From contig NZ_FNTF01000002.1 in NCBI RefSeq assembly GCF_900105495.1, positions 2,083,501 to 2,147,500 on the forward strand: 64,000 nucleotides of DNA, written 5' to 3'. Positions 1-8,242 of the stretch are shown one piece after another; position 1 is the first letter of the stretch, and each line of letters opens with the position of its first letter. The position numbers were made by a program, and so were the translations under genes. This DNA is from Pseudomonas frederiksbergensis (lineage in GTDB: Bacteria; Pseudomonadota; Gammaproteobacteria; Pseudomonadales; Pseudomonadaceae). The notes under the pieces were generated by a model that worked only from the letters and a program-made list of their open reading frames with translations, had not been told where the DNA came from and made no database searches.

Positions 1-524
1 GTTTCATCACCAGCATCTCGCCTTGGGTGGTGACGGCCGAAGCGCTGGAGCCGTTCCGTCGTGCTCAGCCGGCACGTCCGGAAGGCGATCCACAGCCGCT
101 GCCGTACCTGTTCGACAAACGCGATCAAGCGGCAGGTGCGTTCGACATCGAACTGGAAGTGCTGCTGCTCACCGAAGGCCTGCGCGAACAAAAACTGCCG
201 GCTCATCGCCTGACCCTCAGCAATACCCGACACATGTACTGGACCGTGGCGCAAATGGTCGCGCACCACAGCGTCAATGGCTGCCAGTTGCAGGCCGGTG
301 ACCTGTTCGGTTCGGGCACGTTGTCGGGGCCTGAGAACGGTCAGTTCGGCAGCCTGCTGGAAATCACCGAGGGCGGTAAAAAGCCGATCGAACTCGCGTC
401 TGGCGAGGTGCGCAAATTCCTTGAGGACGGCGACGAAATCATCCTGCGTGCCCGTTGCAGCCGCGAGGGTTTTGCCTCCATCGGTTTCGGCGAATGCCGG
501 GGCAAAGTGCTGCCGGCGCGCTAA
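1..524 (+). CDS. fahA: Fumarylacetoacetase, C-terminal part (5' end outside window)
   Basis: The last 174 or so codons of fumarylacetoacetate hydrolase, which splits fumarylacetoacetate into fumarate and acetoacetate as the last step of tyrosine/homogentisate breakdown in the cytosol. The frame is open from base 3 and reads into a typical FAH C-terminal domain: a NTRHMYWT segment, then AHHSVNGC and LQAGDLFGSGTLSGP, which in the family shape the active-site pocket and metal/substrate loop. The gene stops at 524, and maiA starts 12 bases later, so the two are surely co-transcribed; hmgA would be expected just upstream, outside the window. The recognition is by sequence pattern; only the N-terminal part is missing. 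Confidence 0.95.
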   Translation, partial: FITSISPWVVTAEALEPFRRAQPARPEGDPQPLPYLFDKRDQAAGAFDIELEVLLLTEGLREQKLPAHRLTLSNTRHMYWTVAQMVAHHSVNGCQLQAGDLFGSGTLSGPENGQFGSLLEITEGGKKPIELASGEVRKFLEDGDEIILRARCSREGFASIGFGECRGKVLPAR

Positions 525-536
525 GAGGATCGGGTC

Positions 537-1172
537 ATGGAACTCTATACCTACTACCGTTCGACTTCGTCCTTCCGGGTGCGCATTGCGTTGGCGCTCA
601 AGGGCCTGGATTACCAGGCGTTGCCGATCAACCTGATCGCGCCGCCAGGTGGTGAACATCGGCAGCCGCCGTATCTGAGCATTAATCCACAAGGCCGCGT
701 GCCGGCCTTGCGCACCGACGAAGGCGAGCTGCTGATCCAGTCGCCGGCGATCATTGAATACCTGGAGGAACGTTATCCACAGGTTCCGCTGCTCTCCAAA
801 GACCTCGCCGCTCGCGCCCATGAGCGTGGCGTGGCGGCAGTGATTGGTTGCGACGTGCACCCGCTGCACAACGTCAGCGTGCTCAACAAGCTGCGGCAGT
901 TGGGCCACGATGAACCGCAAGTGGTGGAGTGGATTGGGCACTGGATCAGCCAAGGGTTGGCGACGGTGGAGCAGTTGATCGGCGACGAGGGTTATTGCTT
1001 TGGTCCGACACCTGGGCTGGCGGATGTTTACCTGATCCCGCAGCTGTACGCGGCCGAGCGCTTCAGCATTTCACTTGAGGCGTATCCGCGGATTCGTCGA
1101 GTGGCGGCGTTGGCGGCGACGCATCCGGCATTCATCGAGGCGCATCCGGCGAATCAGCCAGACACCCCTTAA
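537..1172 (+). CDS. maiA: Maleylacetoacetate isomerase
   Basis: A 211-residue zeta-class glutathione S-transferase that isomerises maleylacetoacetate to fumarylacetoacetate using glutathione. The N-terminal thioredoxin-like domain begins MELYTYYRSTSSFRVRIALA, which contains the family's SSxxR glutathione-activating motif. The Q-S-x-A-I-I-E-Y-L glutathione-binding segment lies near residue 68, followed by the all-helical C-terminal domain. Length is normal for the family. The start has a GAGGA ribosome-binding site. It lies 12 bp after fahA and completes the homogentisate branch with it. Confidence 0.95.
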   Translation: MELYTYYRSTSSFRVRIALALKGLDYQALPINLIAPPGGEHRQPPYLSINPQGRVPALRTDEGELLIQSPAIIEYLEERYPQVPLLSKDLAARAHERGVAAVIGCDVHPLHNVSVLNKLRQLGHDEPQVVEWIGHWISQGLATVEQLIGDEGYCFGPTPGLADVYLIPQLYAAERFSISLEAYPRIRRVAALAATHPAFIEAHPANQPDTP

Positions 1173-1192
1173 AACCATCGGATCTTTTGCTT

Positions 1193-1999
1193 TTAATGGA
1201 CGATGGAGTTTGGCGGCAAATGCCCTAATCGTTCAGTCAGGCGAATCCGCTGAATCGGGTCGTCACTGAGCAGCAGGGCATGTTCGAGGTCGAAGCGCTC
1301 GGCGTTCGGGCAATCCAGCCGTTGATAGAGGCTGGCCCGGGCCAGGTAGTCGGAAGCACTGGCGTTGCCCAGTTCCAGCACGCGTTCGGCGTCGATCAGG
1401 GCGCCGATGTAGTCATCGTTGGAAAGGTGTAACTGACGCAGGTTGCGCGACAACCGCTGCAACATTTGCACCGGCTCGGCGGTGAGCAAATGCTCGGCGC
1501 TGAGTTTCATGTTCGGGCCGTATTGGCGTTGCAGCAGTTCCCGGCAGTCGTTGGGGTACAAACGACGCCCGCCGCAGGGGTCGAGCAAGTGATCGGCGCC
1601 CGGTACCCGCAACAGGAAATGCCCGGGGAAGTTGACCCCGACCATGGGGATCTCCAGACCTCTGGCCAGTTCCAGGGCAACCAATCCCAGGCTCAGCGGC
1701 TGCCCGCGCCTGCGTTCCAGCACTTTATTGACCAGCGCGACTTGCGGGCGCAATGGCGTGGAGGAGTCCTGAGCGAATCCCAGGTCATTCATACGCCGTA
1801 ACAACGGCTGGGCCAACTCGCTCACCGGCAACATCGGCAAGCCTAGACTGACCCGTTGTTGCAGGTCCTTGAGATCGTTCAGCACTGCCTCGGAAGTGAC
1901 TTCGCTGTCGTGTTCGGCGGCAATCCACAGCGCCGCCTCGAACAGCGCGGGCGGTGAACGTTGCAGACAGTCGAAAAAACGTTGGCGGGGGGTCATCAA
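1193..1999 (-). CDS. SirB1-like transglutaminase-fold protein
   Basis: A 268-residue protein of the SirB1/transglutaminase-like family, with TPR-like C-terminal helices. The recognisable core is the segment around residues 90-130: the RRGQPLSLG stretch, then LEIPMVGVNFPGHFLLR, typical of this family. The C-terminal third (about residues 185-260) is rich in Leu/Ala helices resembling tetratricopeptide repeats. Its biochemical role is not established; in many proteobacteria a sirB1 homologue sits near prmC and hemK genes, but here it stands alone, convergent with maiA (20 bp gap). The start chosen is the first of two adjacent Met codons; the second is equally possible. Confidence 0.85.
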   Translation of the reverse strand: MMTPRQRFFDCLQRSPPALFEAALWIAAEHDSEVTSEAVLNDLKDLQQRVSLGLPMLPVSELAQPLLRRMNDLGFAQDSSTPLRPQVALVNKVLERRRGQPLSLGLVALELARGLEIPMVGVNFPGHFLLRVPGADHLLDPCGGRRLYPNDCRELLQRQYGPNMKLSAEHLLTAEPVQMLQRLSRNLRQLHLSNDDYIGALIDAERVLELGNASASDYLARASLYQRLDCPNAERFDLEHALLLSDDPIQRIRLTERLGHLPPNSIVH

Positions 2000-2179
2000 A
2001 ATCTCCGGCTAATGCCTCGTTTTAGCCCCGTCTCCGGCATTCGTCCAGTGCCGGACATGGGCGGTTGCCGGTTATGTCCGAAAGTCTGCAAGGCGAGGTC
2101 GCTTATTCCGGCGCGCTTCTGCAATTTTCGGGCGCAAGCCTATACTGGCGACTACAAGAAGTGATTCGGGAGCCCTACG

Positions 2180-3199
2180 ATGTTCGCTCTCATGCAAAGC
2201 ACTCGCCTTGAATCCCTGCATCTGAGCGTCGACTCGGTCACCGGGTTGAAGGCGGTCATTGCCATTCATAACAGCCGTCTGGGACCAGCCCTGGGCGGGT
2301 GTCGTTACCTTGCCTATCCCAGCGACGAATCCGCCGTCGAGGATGCGGTGCGTCTCGCCCAGGGCATGAGTTACAAGGCGGCGCTGGCCGGCCTGGCTCA
2401 GGGCGGCGGCGTGGCGGTGATCGTCCGCCCGGTGCATGTGGAAAACCGCGCCGCGCTATTCGAAGCTTTCGGGCGTTGCATCAACCAGCTCGACGGCCGC
2501 TACATCACCGCCATCGACAGCGGCACCTCAGTGGCGGACATGGATTGCATCGCCCAACAGACCCAGTACGTCACCAGCACCACCGCGGCGGGCGACCCGG
2601 CACCGCACGCGGCGATGGGCGTGTTCACCGGTATTCGTGCCACCGCCATGGCCCGGCTGGGCAGCGATAACCTCGAAGGCCTGCGAGTGGCGATTCAAGG
2701 GCTTGGCAACGTTGGCTATGCCCTCGCCGAACAGCTGCACGCCGCCGGTGCCGAACTGCTGGTCAGCGACATCGATCACGGCAAGGTCCAACTGGCGATG
2801 GAACAACTTGGCGCTCATCCGATCGCCAACGACGCGCTGCTCAGCACTCCTTGCGACATTCTTGCGCCCTGCGGTCTCGGCGGCGTGCTCAACAGCCACA
2901 GCGTGACGCAATTGCGCTGCGCGGCGGTGGCGGGCTCGGCGAACAACCAACTGACCCACCTGGAAGTCGCGGATCAACTGGAGCGGCGGGGCATTTTGTA
3001 TGCGCCGGATTACGTGATCAATTCCGGCGGGCTGATCTACGTCTCGCTCAAGCACCGTGGTGAAGAGCTATCGACCATCACCGCACACCTGTCGAAAATC
3101 AGCTCCCGGCTGACCGAAGTCTTCGCCCATGCCCAAGCGGAAAAACGCTCGCCGGCCCGCGTGGCTGACGAGTTGGCGGAGAAAGTGCTGTATCGATGA
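2180..3199 (+). CDS. ldh: Leucine dehydrogenase-like Glu/Leu/Phe/Val dehydrogenase, catalytic Lys replaced by Val
   Basis: A 339-residue member of the Glu/Leu/Phe/Val dehydrogenase family. Active relatives oxidatively deaminate branched-chain amino acids to 2-oxoacids with NAD. The N-terminal substrate domain has the GPALGGCRY segment near residue 35 and MSYK with Lys66. The NAD-binding Rossmann motif GLGNVGYALAEQL lies near residue 175. In Bacillus leucine dehydrogenase Lys68 and Lys80 act on substrate, the latter in a GGGK motif. Here the matching residues are Lys66 (kept) and Val78 (GGGVAVI, codon gtg at 2411). The expected downstream Asp is present in AIDSGTSVADMD. The gene leads the 2-oxoacid dehydrogenase genes, an order that fits branched-chain amino acid use. 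Whether this copy still deaminates amino acids is doubtful because of Val78. Confidence 0.88.
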   Translation: MFALMQSTRLESLHLSVDSVTGLKAVIAIHNSRLGPALGGCRYLAYPSDESAVEDAVRLAQGMSYKAALAGLAQGGGVAVIVRPVHVENRAALFEAFGRCINQLDGRYITAIDSGTSVADMDCIAQQTQYVTSTTAAGDPAPHAAMGVFTGIRATAMARLGSDNLEGLRVAIQGLGNVGYALAEQLHAAGAELLVSDIDHGKVQLAMEQLGAHPIANDALLSTPCDILAPCGLGGVLNSHSVTQLRCAAVAGSANNQLTHLEVADQLERRGILYAPDYVINSGGLIYVSLKHRGEELSTITAHLSKISSRLTEVFAHAQAEKRSPARVADELAEKVLYR

Positions 3200-3315
3200 A
3201 GTTGAACCGATGAAGGAGTGAGGGCCTATCCGGCAGACTTGCTCCCAAAGCCTTGGCGCCACGAGCGTCAGGCTTGACTGACGCACGCTGACGCGGCGTG
3301 CCAGGAGCCCCTGTG

Positions 3316-4410
3316 ATGCCTCACAAGGTTGAGCTGCCTTACACCCGATTTTTATCCCCTGACGGCCAATTGCTCGGCGAACTTCCTGCCTGGGCCGACG
3401 ATTTCAATTTGCTGACGCGCCTTTATCGGCAGATGGTCCTGACCCGCCTTTTTGATCAGAAAGCCGTCGCCCTGCAACGCACCGGGCGCATCGGCACGTA
3501 TGCGCCGACCTTGGGCCAGGAAGCCATTGGCGTGGCGGTGGGCAGCTTGATGCACGCCGAAGACGTGCTGATTCCGTATTACCGCGACACCGCCGTGCAA
3601 TTGATGCGCGGCGTGCGCATGGAAGAAATTCTCCTGTATTGGGGCGGTGACGAGCGCGGCAGCGACTTTGCCGAACCGGCGGCGGCCCAAGACTTTCCGA
3701 TCTGTGTGCCGATTGCTACCCAGGCCCTGCATGCCTGCGGCGTAGCCAGTGCATTCAAAATCCGCGGCGAACATCGGGTCGCTGTCACTACCTGCGGCGA
3801 CGGCGCCACCAGCAAGGGCGATTTCCTCGAAGCCCTCAACGTCGCCGGTGCCTGGCAGTTGCCGGTGGTATTCGTGGTCAATAACAACCAATGGGCGATC
3901 TCGGTGCCACGACGGATTCAGTGCGGCGCCCCGACCCTGGCACAGAAAGCGATCGGTGCCGGGTTCCACGGTGAGCAGGTCGACGGCAATGACATGCTCG
4001 CGGTTTACGACCGGGTACAAGTGGCCCTCGAACGGGCGCGTCACGGTAAAGGCCCGGTGTTGCTGGAATGCCTGAGCTACCGCCTCGGCGACCACACGAC
4101 AGCCGACGATGCCACACGCTACCGGTCGGCAGACGAGGTCAAGCAGGCCTGGCTCGAAGAACCGGTCAAACGCCTGCAACGTTTCATGGTCGACCAGGGC
4201 GTGTGGGACGAAGGCCGCGAACAGGCGCTGATCAGCGAATGCCAGGGCTTGGTGCAGCGCGCTGTGGATAACTTCGAAGCGGCGGGTCTTCAGGCGCCCG
4301 AATCGATCATCGATCACGTCTACGCCCAGTGGCCGGCGTCCCTCGCCGGGCAGCGTGAAGAGTTGCTCGAAAGGGCGGCGCGCCGCGCGGGAGATGCGAG
4401 CCATGAGTAA
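3316..4410 (+). CDS. pdhA: 2-oxoacid dehydrogenase E1 component, alpha subunit
   Basis: A 364-residue E1 alpha subunit of a heterotetrameric pyruvate/branched-chain 2-oxoacid dehydrogenase. With the beta subunit it decarboxylates a 2-oxoacid on thiamine diphosphate and transfers the acyl group to the E2 lipoyl arm. The thiamine-diphosphate motif runs from GDG at residue 161 to NN near 190 (GDGATSKGDF ... VVNNNQW). The conserved SYRLGDHTTADD loop is also present. The ATG at 3316 is preferred over an in-frame GTG at 3298 because AGGAG lies 8 bp before it. It overlaps the E1 beta gene by 8 bp. The leucine-dehydrogenase-like gene upstream suggests branched-chain 2-oxoacids as substrate; Pseudomonas annotations often say pyruvate. 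The sequence alone does not decide this. Confidence 0.92.
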   Translation: MPHKVELPYTRFLSPDGQLLGELPAWADDFNLLTRLYRQMVLTRLFDQKAVALQRTGRIGTYAPTLGQEAIGVAVGSLMHAEDVLIPYYRDTAVQLMRGVRMEEILLYWGGDERGSDFAEPAAAQDFPICVPIATQALHACGVASAFKIRGEHRVAVTTCGDGATSKGDFLEALNVAGAWQLPVVFVVNNNQWAISVPRRIQCGAPTLAQKAIGAGFHGEQVDGNDMLAVYDRVQVALERARHGKGPVLLECLSYRLGDHTTADDATRYRSADEVKQAWLEEPVKRLQRFMVDQGVWDEGREQALISECQGLVQRAVDNFEAAGLQAPESIIDHVYAQWPASLAGQREELLERAARRAGDASHE

Positions 4411-5389
4411 CGGCAAAGTCACGTTGCTGGAAGCGGTGAATCTCGCGCTGCATCGGGCCATGAGCGAAGACGAGAACGTCATCGTCCTCGGTGAGGATGT
4501 CGGGGTGAACGGCGGCGTGTTTCGCGCCACCCAAGGGCTGCGCGACAGCTTTGGCTTCAAGCGTGTCATCGACTCGCCGCTGGCCGAAACCATGCTAGGC
4601 GGACTGGTGGTCGGCATGGCCGCCCAGGGCCTGAAACCGGTGGTGGAAATCCAGTTCATGGGTTTCATCTACGCGGCCATGGAACACCTGGTGTCCCACT
4701 CCAGCCGCATGCGCAATCGCACCCGCGGGCGGATCACCTGCCCGATGGTGATGCGCACACCGATGGGCGCAGGGATTCGCGCGCCGGAACATCACAGCGA
4801 AAGCACTGAAGCATTGTTCGCCCACGTTCCAGGGCTGCGGGTGGTGATTCCGTCATCGCCGGCCCGGGCCTATGGCTTGTTGCTGGCGGCCATCGATGAC
4901 CCGGACCCGGTGCTGTTCCTCGAACCGACCCGGCTCTATCGCATGAACCCGCAACCTCTGTTGGACGATGGCAAGCGCCTGCCGCTGGACAGCTGTTTCA
5001 CCCTGCGCGAAGGCAGCGACATCACGCTGATCAGCTGGGGCGCCAGTGTGATGGAAACCCTGCAAGCCGCCACCGCATTGGCCGAGCGGGGCGTCTCGGC
5101 GGAAGTGATCGATGTCGCGAGTATCAAGCCACTGGACCTCGACACGATGGAAGCTTCGGTGCGCAAGACCGGCCGTTGCGTGATCGTTCATGAAGCGCCG
5201 CGCTCCTGTGGCGTCGGTGCGGAAATCGCCGCGAGCCTCTATGAGCGGGTGTTGCTGGATTTGCAGGCACCGATCCAGCGCGTTACCGCGCCGGACATTC
5301 CGCCGCCGCTGTATCGACTGGAATTGCTGTACATGCCCAACGTCGAGGACATTCTTCAGGGCTGCGACAACGTTCTTCACTTTGCCTGA
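4403..5389 (+). CDS. pdhB: 2-oxoacid dehydrogenase E1 component, beta subunit
   Basis: A 328-residue transketolase-like beta subunit of the E1 enzyme. It has the family's conserved opening (ALHRAM ... VIVLGEDVGVNGGVFRAT), the SPLAETMLGGLVVGMAAQGL segment, and the C-terminal transketolase domain with VIDVASIKPLD near residue 235. In this family the beta subunit supplies half of the cofactor pocket at the alpha/beta interface. The ATG at 4403 was chosen because it opens the conserved beta-subunit N-terminus and overlaps the alpha gene's stop. The E2 gene follows after 16 bp with an AAGGAGG ribosome-binding site between them. Confidence 0.94.
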   Translation: MSNGKVTLLEAVNLALHRAMSEDENVIVLGEDVGVNGGVFRATQGLRDSFGFKRVIDSPLAETMLGGLVVGMAAQGLKPVVEIQFMGFIYAAMEHLVSHSSRMRNRTRGRITCPMVMRTPMGAGIRAPEHHSESTEALFAHVPGLRVVIPSSPARAYGLLLAAIDDPDPVLFLEPTRLYRMNPQPLLDDGKRLPLDSCFTLREGSDITLISWGASVMETLQAATALAERGVSAEVIDVASIKPLDLDTMEASVRKTGRCVIVHEAPRSCGVGAEIAASLYERVLLDLQAPIQRVTAPDIPPPLYRLELLYMPNVEDILQGCDNVLHFA

Positions 5390-5405
5390 GCCCAAGGAGG
5401 TCACG

Positions 5406-6515
5406 ATGAAATATTTCAAACTGCCGGATCTGGGCGAAGGTTTGCAGGAGGCGGAAATCGTCCGCTGGCACGTCAACATTGGCGATGACGTCAAGGCCGA
5501 TCAATTGCTGGTATCGGTAGAAACCGCCAAAGCCCTGGTGGATATTCCCGCACCCTACGACGGCGTAGTGGCAAAACTTTACGGCGGAGAGGGCGACATC
5601 GTTCACGTTGGTGAGCCCTTGCTCGGTTACGAAGGCGAAGCCGATGCGGGCACCGTAGTGGGGCGACTCGAAGGTGGCGGCAGCAGTCAGGAAGACTCGT
5701 TTTTCATCGGCGCGGCTCCCTCGACCCGAGAACACCTGGCGACTCGCGCCACCCCGGCCGTGCGGCAACTGGCCCGGCAACTCGGCGTGGAGTTGAGCGG
5801 GGTGACGGGTTCTGGCCACGAGGGGCAAATCACCCGTACGGATGTGGAAAACGCGGCACAAACTGAACTGGATCGCTTCGGCGGCGAACGGTTGCGCGGT
5901 GTGCGGCGCAGCATGGCGCTGAACATGGCCCGGTCCCACGCCGAAGTCGTGCCGGTGACGATTTTCGGTGATGCCGACCTGCATCGCTGGGGTCAGGCCC
6001 GCGAACCGCTGATTCGTCTCGCCAAGGCGATGGCGGCCGCGTGCGCCGTGGAGCCGGTGCTCAACAGCGCTTTCGACGGCAAAAGCCTGTCGATCAAACA
6101 ACACGAACGGCTCGACCTGGGCATCGCCGTGGACACCCCGGACGGCTTGTTCGTCCCCGTGCTGCGCGATGTCGGTCATCGCACTTCGGCTGATTTGAAG
6201 GAAGGCGTCATGCGATTAAGGGCCGACGTGCAGGCGCGATCGATTCCGCCCAAGGAAATGATGGGAGCGACCCTGACGCTGTCGAATTTCGGCACCTTGT
6301 TCGGCCGCTACGCCAACCCGGTGGTGGTGCCGCCGCAAGTGGCGATTCTCGCCGCTGGCGCGATCCGCGATGAACCGGTGGCGGTTGACGGCGCGGTGGT
6401 GGTGCATCCGGTTTTGCCGCTGTCCCTGACCTTCGATCATCGCGTGGTGACGGGGGGCGAGGCGGCACGATTCTTCAAGGCACTGGTCGAGGCGCTGGAA
6501 CAACCCGACGCTTAG
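5406..6515 (+). CDS. Dihydrolipoamide acyltransferase (E2) of the 2-oxoacid dehydrogenase complex
   Basis: A 369-residue E2 core. One lipoyl domain occupies residues 1-77, with the lipoylated Lys42 in VETAKALVD. A peripheral-subunit-binding domain spans about 118-155 (TPAVRQLARQLGVELS). The catalytic acyltransferase domain fills the C-terminal half, with active-site His345 in DHRVVTGG. The usual HxxxDG motif has Thr in place of Asp here. E2 passes the acyl group from lipoamide to CoA. No E3 (lipoamide dehydrogenase) gene is nearby, so E3 is presumably supplied by another locus. The start follows a strong AAGGAGG site. It is the last gene of the operon. Confidence 0.93.
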   Translation: MKYFKLPDLGEGLQEAEIVRWHVNIGDDVKADQLLVSVETAKALVDIPAPYDGVVAKLYGGEGDIVHVGEPLLGYEGEADAGTVVGRLEGGGSSQEDSFFIGAAPSTREHLATRATPAVRQLARQLGVELSGVTGSGHEGQITRTDVENAAQTELDRFGGERLRGVRRSMALNMARSHAEVVPVTIFGDADLHRWGQAREPLIRLAKAMAAACAVEPVLNSAFDGKSLSIKQHERLDLGIAVDTPDGLFVPVLRDVGHRTSADLKEGVMRLRADVQARSIPPKEMMGATLTLSNFGTLFGRYANPVVVPPQVAILAAGAIRDEPVAVDGAVVVHPVLPLSLTFDHRVVTGGEAARFFKALVEALEQPDA

Positions 6516-6535
6516 GTTTATCGCAGGCATGAAAA

Positions 6536-6566
6536 AGGCCCTGAGTCGTTTGACTCAGGGCCTATT
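6536..6566 (-). terminator. Rho-independent terminator after yebG
   Basis: A GC-rich perfect stem, GGCCCTGAGTC paired with GACTCAGGGCC, has a five-base loop. On the minus strand it is followed by a T run, fitting yebG whose stop is at 6582. On the plus strand it also lies just past the E2 gene stop (6515) and may work in both directions. Confidence 0.85.
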
Positions 6567-6581
6567 CAATTCGGGCGTTGC

Positions 6582-6932
6582 TTACTTGGCAGCCTTGGGC
6601 GCTTTAACTGGCTTGGTCGGCTCAGCGACTTCAACAGGTGCAGGCGCTTCAACGGGGGCAGCCTTTTCAACGACTTCAGCCGGCGCATTGAGCAATTCGG
6701 ACAACGCATCCGGCTGGCTCTTGAACGCCTTGGCGAACACATCGCGGTTCTTCGCCATGTAGATCCCGGCTTCTTCCACTTGCTGTTCGGTCAGGGACGG
6801 AACGGCTTTTTGCAACACTTCGGCCAGCAACTCGGCCAGTTCGAGCATTTTGTCATGACGGTCAGCTTCGGCTTTATCCATGAACAAGCGCTCCAGATCT
6901 CGGCTGCTGCGGTATACCACTTCGACGGCCAT
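6582..6932 (-). CDS. yebG: YebG family SOS-response protein
   Basis: A 116-residue protein of the YebG family, small DNA-damage-inducible proteins of unclear function. The first 80 residues match the family: MAVEVVYRSS, then a KAEADRHDKMLELAELL helix and a QVEEAGIYMAKNRDVFAKAF helix. The tail from about residue 82 is a Pro/Ala/Val/Lys-rich, low-complexity stretch that is longer than in E. coli and probably disordered. A near-perfect palindromic LexA box lies 44-59 bp before the start, so SOS control is strongly supported. The gene is monocistronic with its own terminator. Confidence 0.92.
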   Translation of the reverse strand: MAVEVVYRSSRDLERLFMDKAEADRHDKMLELAELLAEVLQKAVPSLTEQQVEEAGIYMAKNRDVFAKAFKSQPDALSELLNAPAEVVEKAAPVEAPAPVEVAEPTKPVKAPKAAK

Positions 6933-6975
6933 TCACCACCTCACATGCCTTCACATTAAGTTGTCTTGTTGACTA

Positions 6976-6991
6976 CTGTATTTATATACAG
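6976..6991 (-). promoter_or_regulatory. LexA (SOS) box upstream of yebG
   Basis: The 16-base sequence CTGTATTTATATACAG is an exact match to the gamma-proteobacterial LexA consensus CTGT-N8-ACAG with an AT-rich centre. It lies 44 bp before the yebG start codon on the minus strand, where a LexA operator would cover the promoter. Confidence 0.9.
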
Positions 6992-7209
6992 CGAAAAGGA
7001 TAAGCGAATCCCTGCGCTTTGGGTAGTGGCTTTTTAATGTAGACCGAAATCAGGGTTTGTGAGGTGCAGGTGCGACCAAACGCCACGGAGCGCGTTTTAG
7101 AGCACCTCGCCATCATGTGGCAGGCGCCTCTGGCCTTTTTTCTGCATGCAGAACAACCGTCACGTCAAACCCGCATCATCCGCTCGAACCGAGCTAAGGA
7201 AGAATCACC

Positions 7210-7710
7210 GTGAAAATCAACTGGGCCGAGAAACTGCGGCAGAACGTGCATCAATTGGCCGAGTCCCTGGGCAACCTGTTTGTCGAGACCTTCCACTACC
7301 TGGCGCTGTTCGCCATCGGTGCAGTCACCGCGTGGGCGGCGGTGATGGAATTTCTGGGGATGATCGAAGAAGGGCACATCAAGATCGATGACATCTTGCT
7401 GCTGTTCATCTACCTGGAATTGGGGGCGATGGTCGGGATTTACTTCAAGACCAACCACATGCCGGTGCGTTTCCTGATCTACGTGGCGATCACCGCGCTG
7501 ACGCGACTGCTGATCTCCAACGTCTCGCATCACAACCCGCCGGACATCGGCATCATCTACCTGTGCGGCGGGATTTTGCTGCTGGCGTTTGCGATTCTGG
7601 TGGTGCGTTACGCCTCGTCGCAATTCCCTTCGGTGAAGATCGAACACCCGCAACGCAAGATCGGTGCGGGTTCCGGTGAGCATCCCGAAGTGGAGAAGGG
7701 CGAGATTTAG
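7210..7710 (+). CDS. psiE: PsiE family inner-membrane protein
   Basis: A 166-residue integral membrane protein of the PsiE (phosphate-starvation-inducible E) family, of unknown molecular function. Four hydrophobic segments are visible at about residues 24-48, 58-78, 86-104 and 115-135. A charged, Lys/Glu-rich cytosolic tail follows. Conserved family features include the FHYLALFAIG opening and the EGHIKIDD loop. The start is GTG with AAGGA 8 bp upstream. It converges on the DUF3509 gene and overlaps its stop by 4 bp. No Pho box was recognised in the 277 bp upstream, which also hold the yebG LexA site. Confidence 0.88.
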   Translation: MKINWAEKLRQNVHQLAESLGNLFVETFHYLALFAIGAVTAWAAVMEFLGMIEEGHIKIDDILLLFIYLELGAMVGIYFKTNHMPVRFLIYVAITALTRLLISNVSHHNPPDIGIIYLCGGILLLAFAILVVRYASSQFPSVKIEHPQRKIGAGSGEHPEVEKGEI

Positions 7711-8021
7711 AACCTCATGGCGGGCCGGCTGTGGCCTTTGACGCGTGGCGGCGGCAGGTTGTGGTCGCCGTCGGTCATGGCTTCGAGGATGGCCACGGCG
7801 CTGTGGCCCTGTTCGATGGCAATGCCGAACTGAATGCTTTGCACCAGGCGTTTGAGGCGCAGGGGGTCATTGCGTTGTTCGGCGCTGATCATCCGTTTGG
7901 CGACCACATGACCGTTGTTGGACAGGGTCAGCATAATGCTGCCATCCAGGCCCTGAATGCTCAGGTTAATTTGATAATCCGCTGCAAAAGCATCGGTAAT
8001 GAGCTGAAAAGGGTTGTCCAT
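7707..8021 (-). CDS. DUF3509 family protein
   Basis: A 104-residue small cytosolic protein of the DUF3509 family, found almost only in Pseudomonas. The pattern MDNPFQLITDAF, then a beta-rich LSIQGLDGSIMLTLSN stretch and a helix containing RLKRLVQSIQFGIAIEQG, is typical of the family. No catalytic motif is visible and the function is unknown. It converges on psiE with a 4-bp overlap of the stop codons. Confidence 0.8.
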   Translation of the reverse strand: MDNPFQLITDAFAADYQINLSIQGLDGSIMLTLSNNGHVVAKRMISAEQRNDPLRLKRLVQSIQFGIAIEQGHSAVAILEAMTDGDHNLPPPRVKGHSRPAMRF

Positions 8022-8193
8022 GATGCGTCACCGCCTGAATTGAACGTGCAGTTGTTGACCGGCCATGATCGGGGTTAGTTCGCAACACCAGACCACCGGC
8101 ACATCGCTCTCGCTGAGGTTTTCAAAAGTCCTTTTGCCTCACAGGTGACGTAGCAAGGGCCATGCCGCAAAAATTGTCGAACAATAGACACGG

Positions 8194-8233
8194 CAAAAAA
8201 GAAGGCGGACTCTGTGGCCCGCCTTCTTTTTTC
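8194..8233 (-). terminator. Rho-independent terminator after the serine transporter gene
   Basis: The stem GAAGGCGG paired with CCGCCTTC is flanked by an A run on one side and a T run on the other, so it can work on either strand. It lies 10 bp past the stop of the serine transporter gene on the minus strand. Confidence 0.88.
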
Positions 8234-8242
8234 CTGCCCGTT

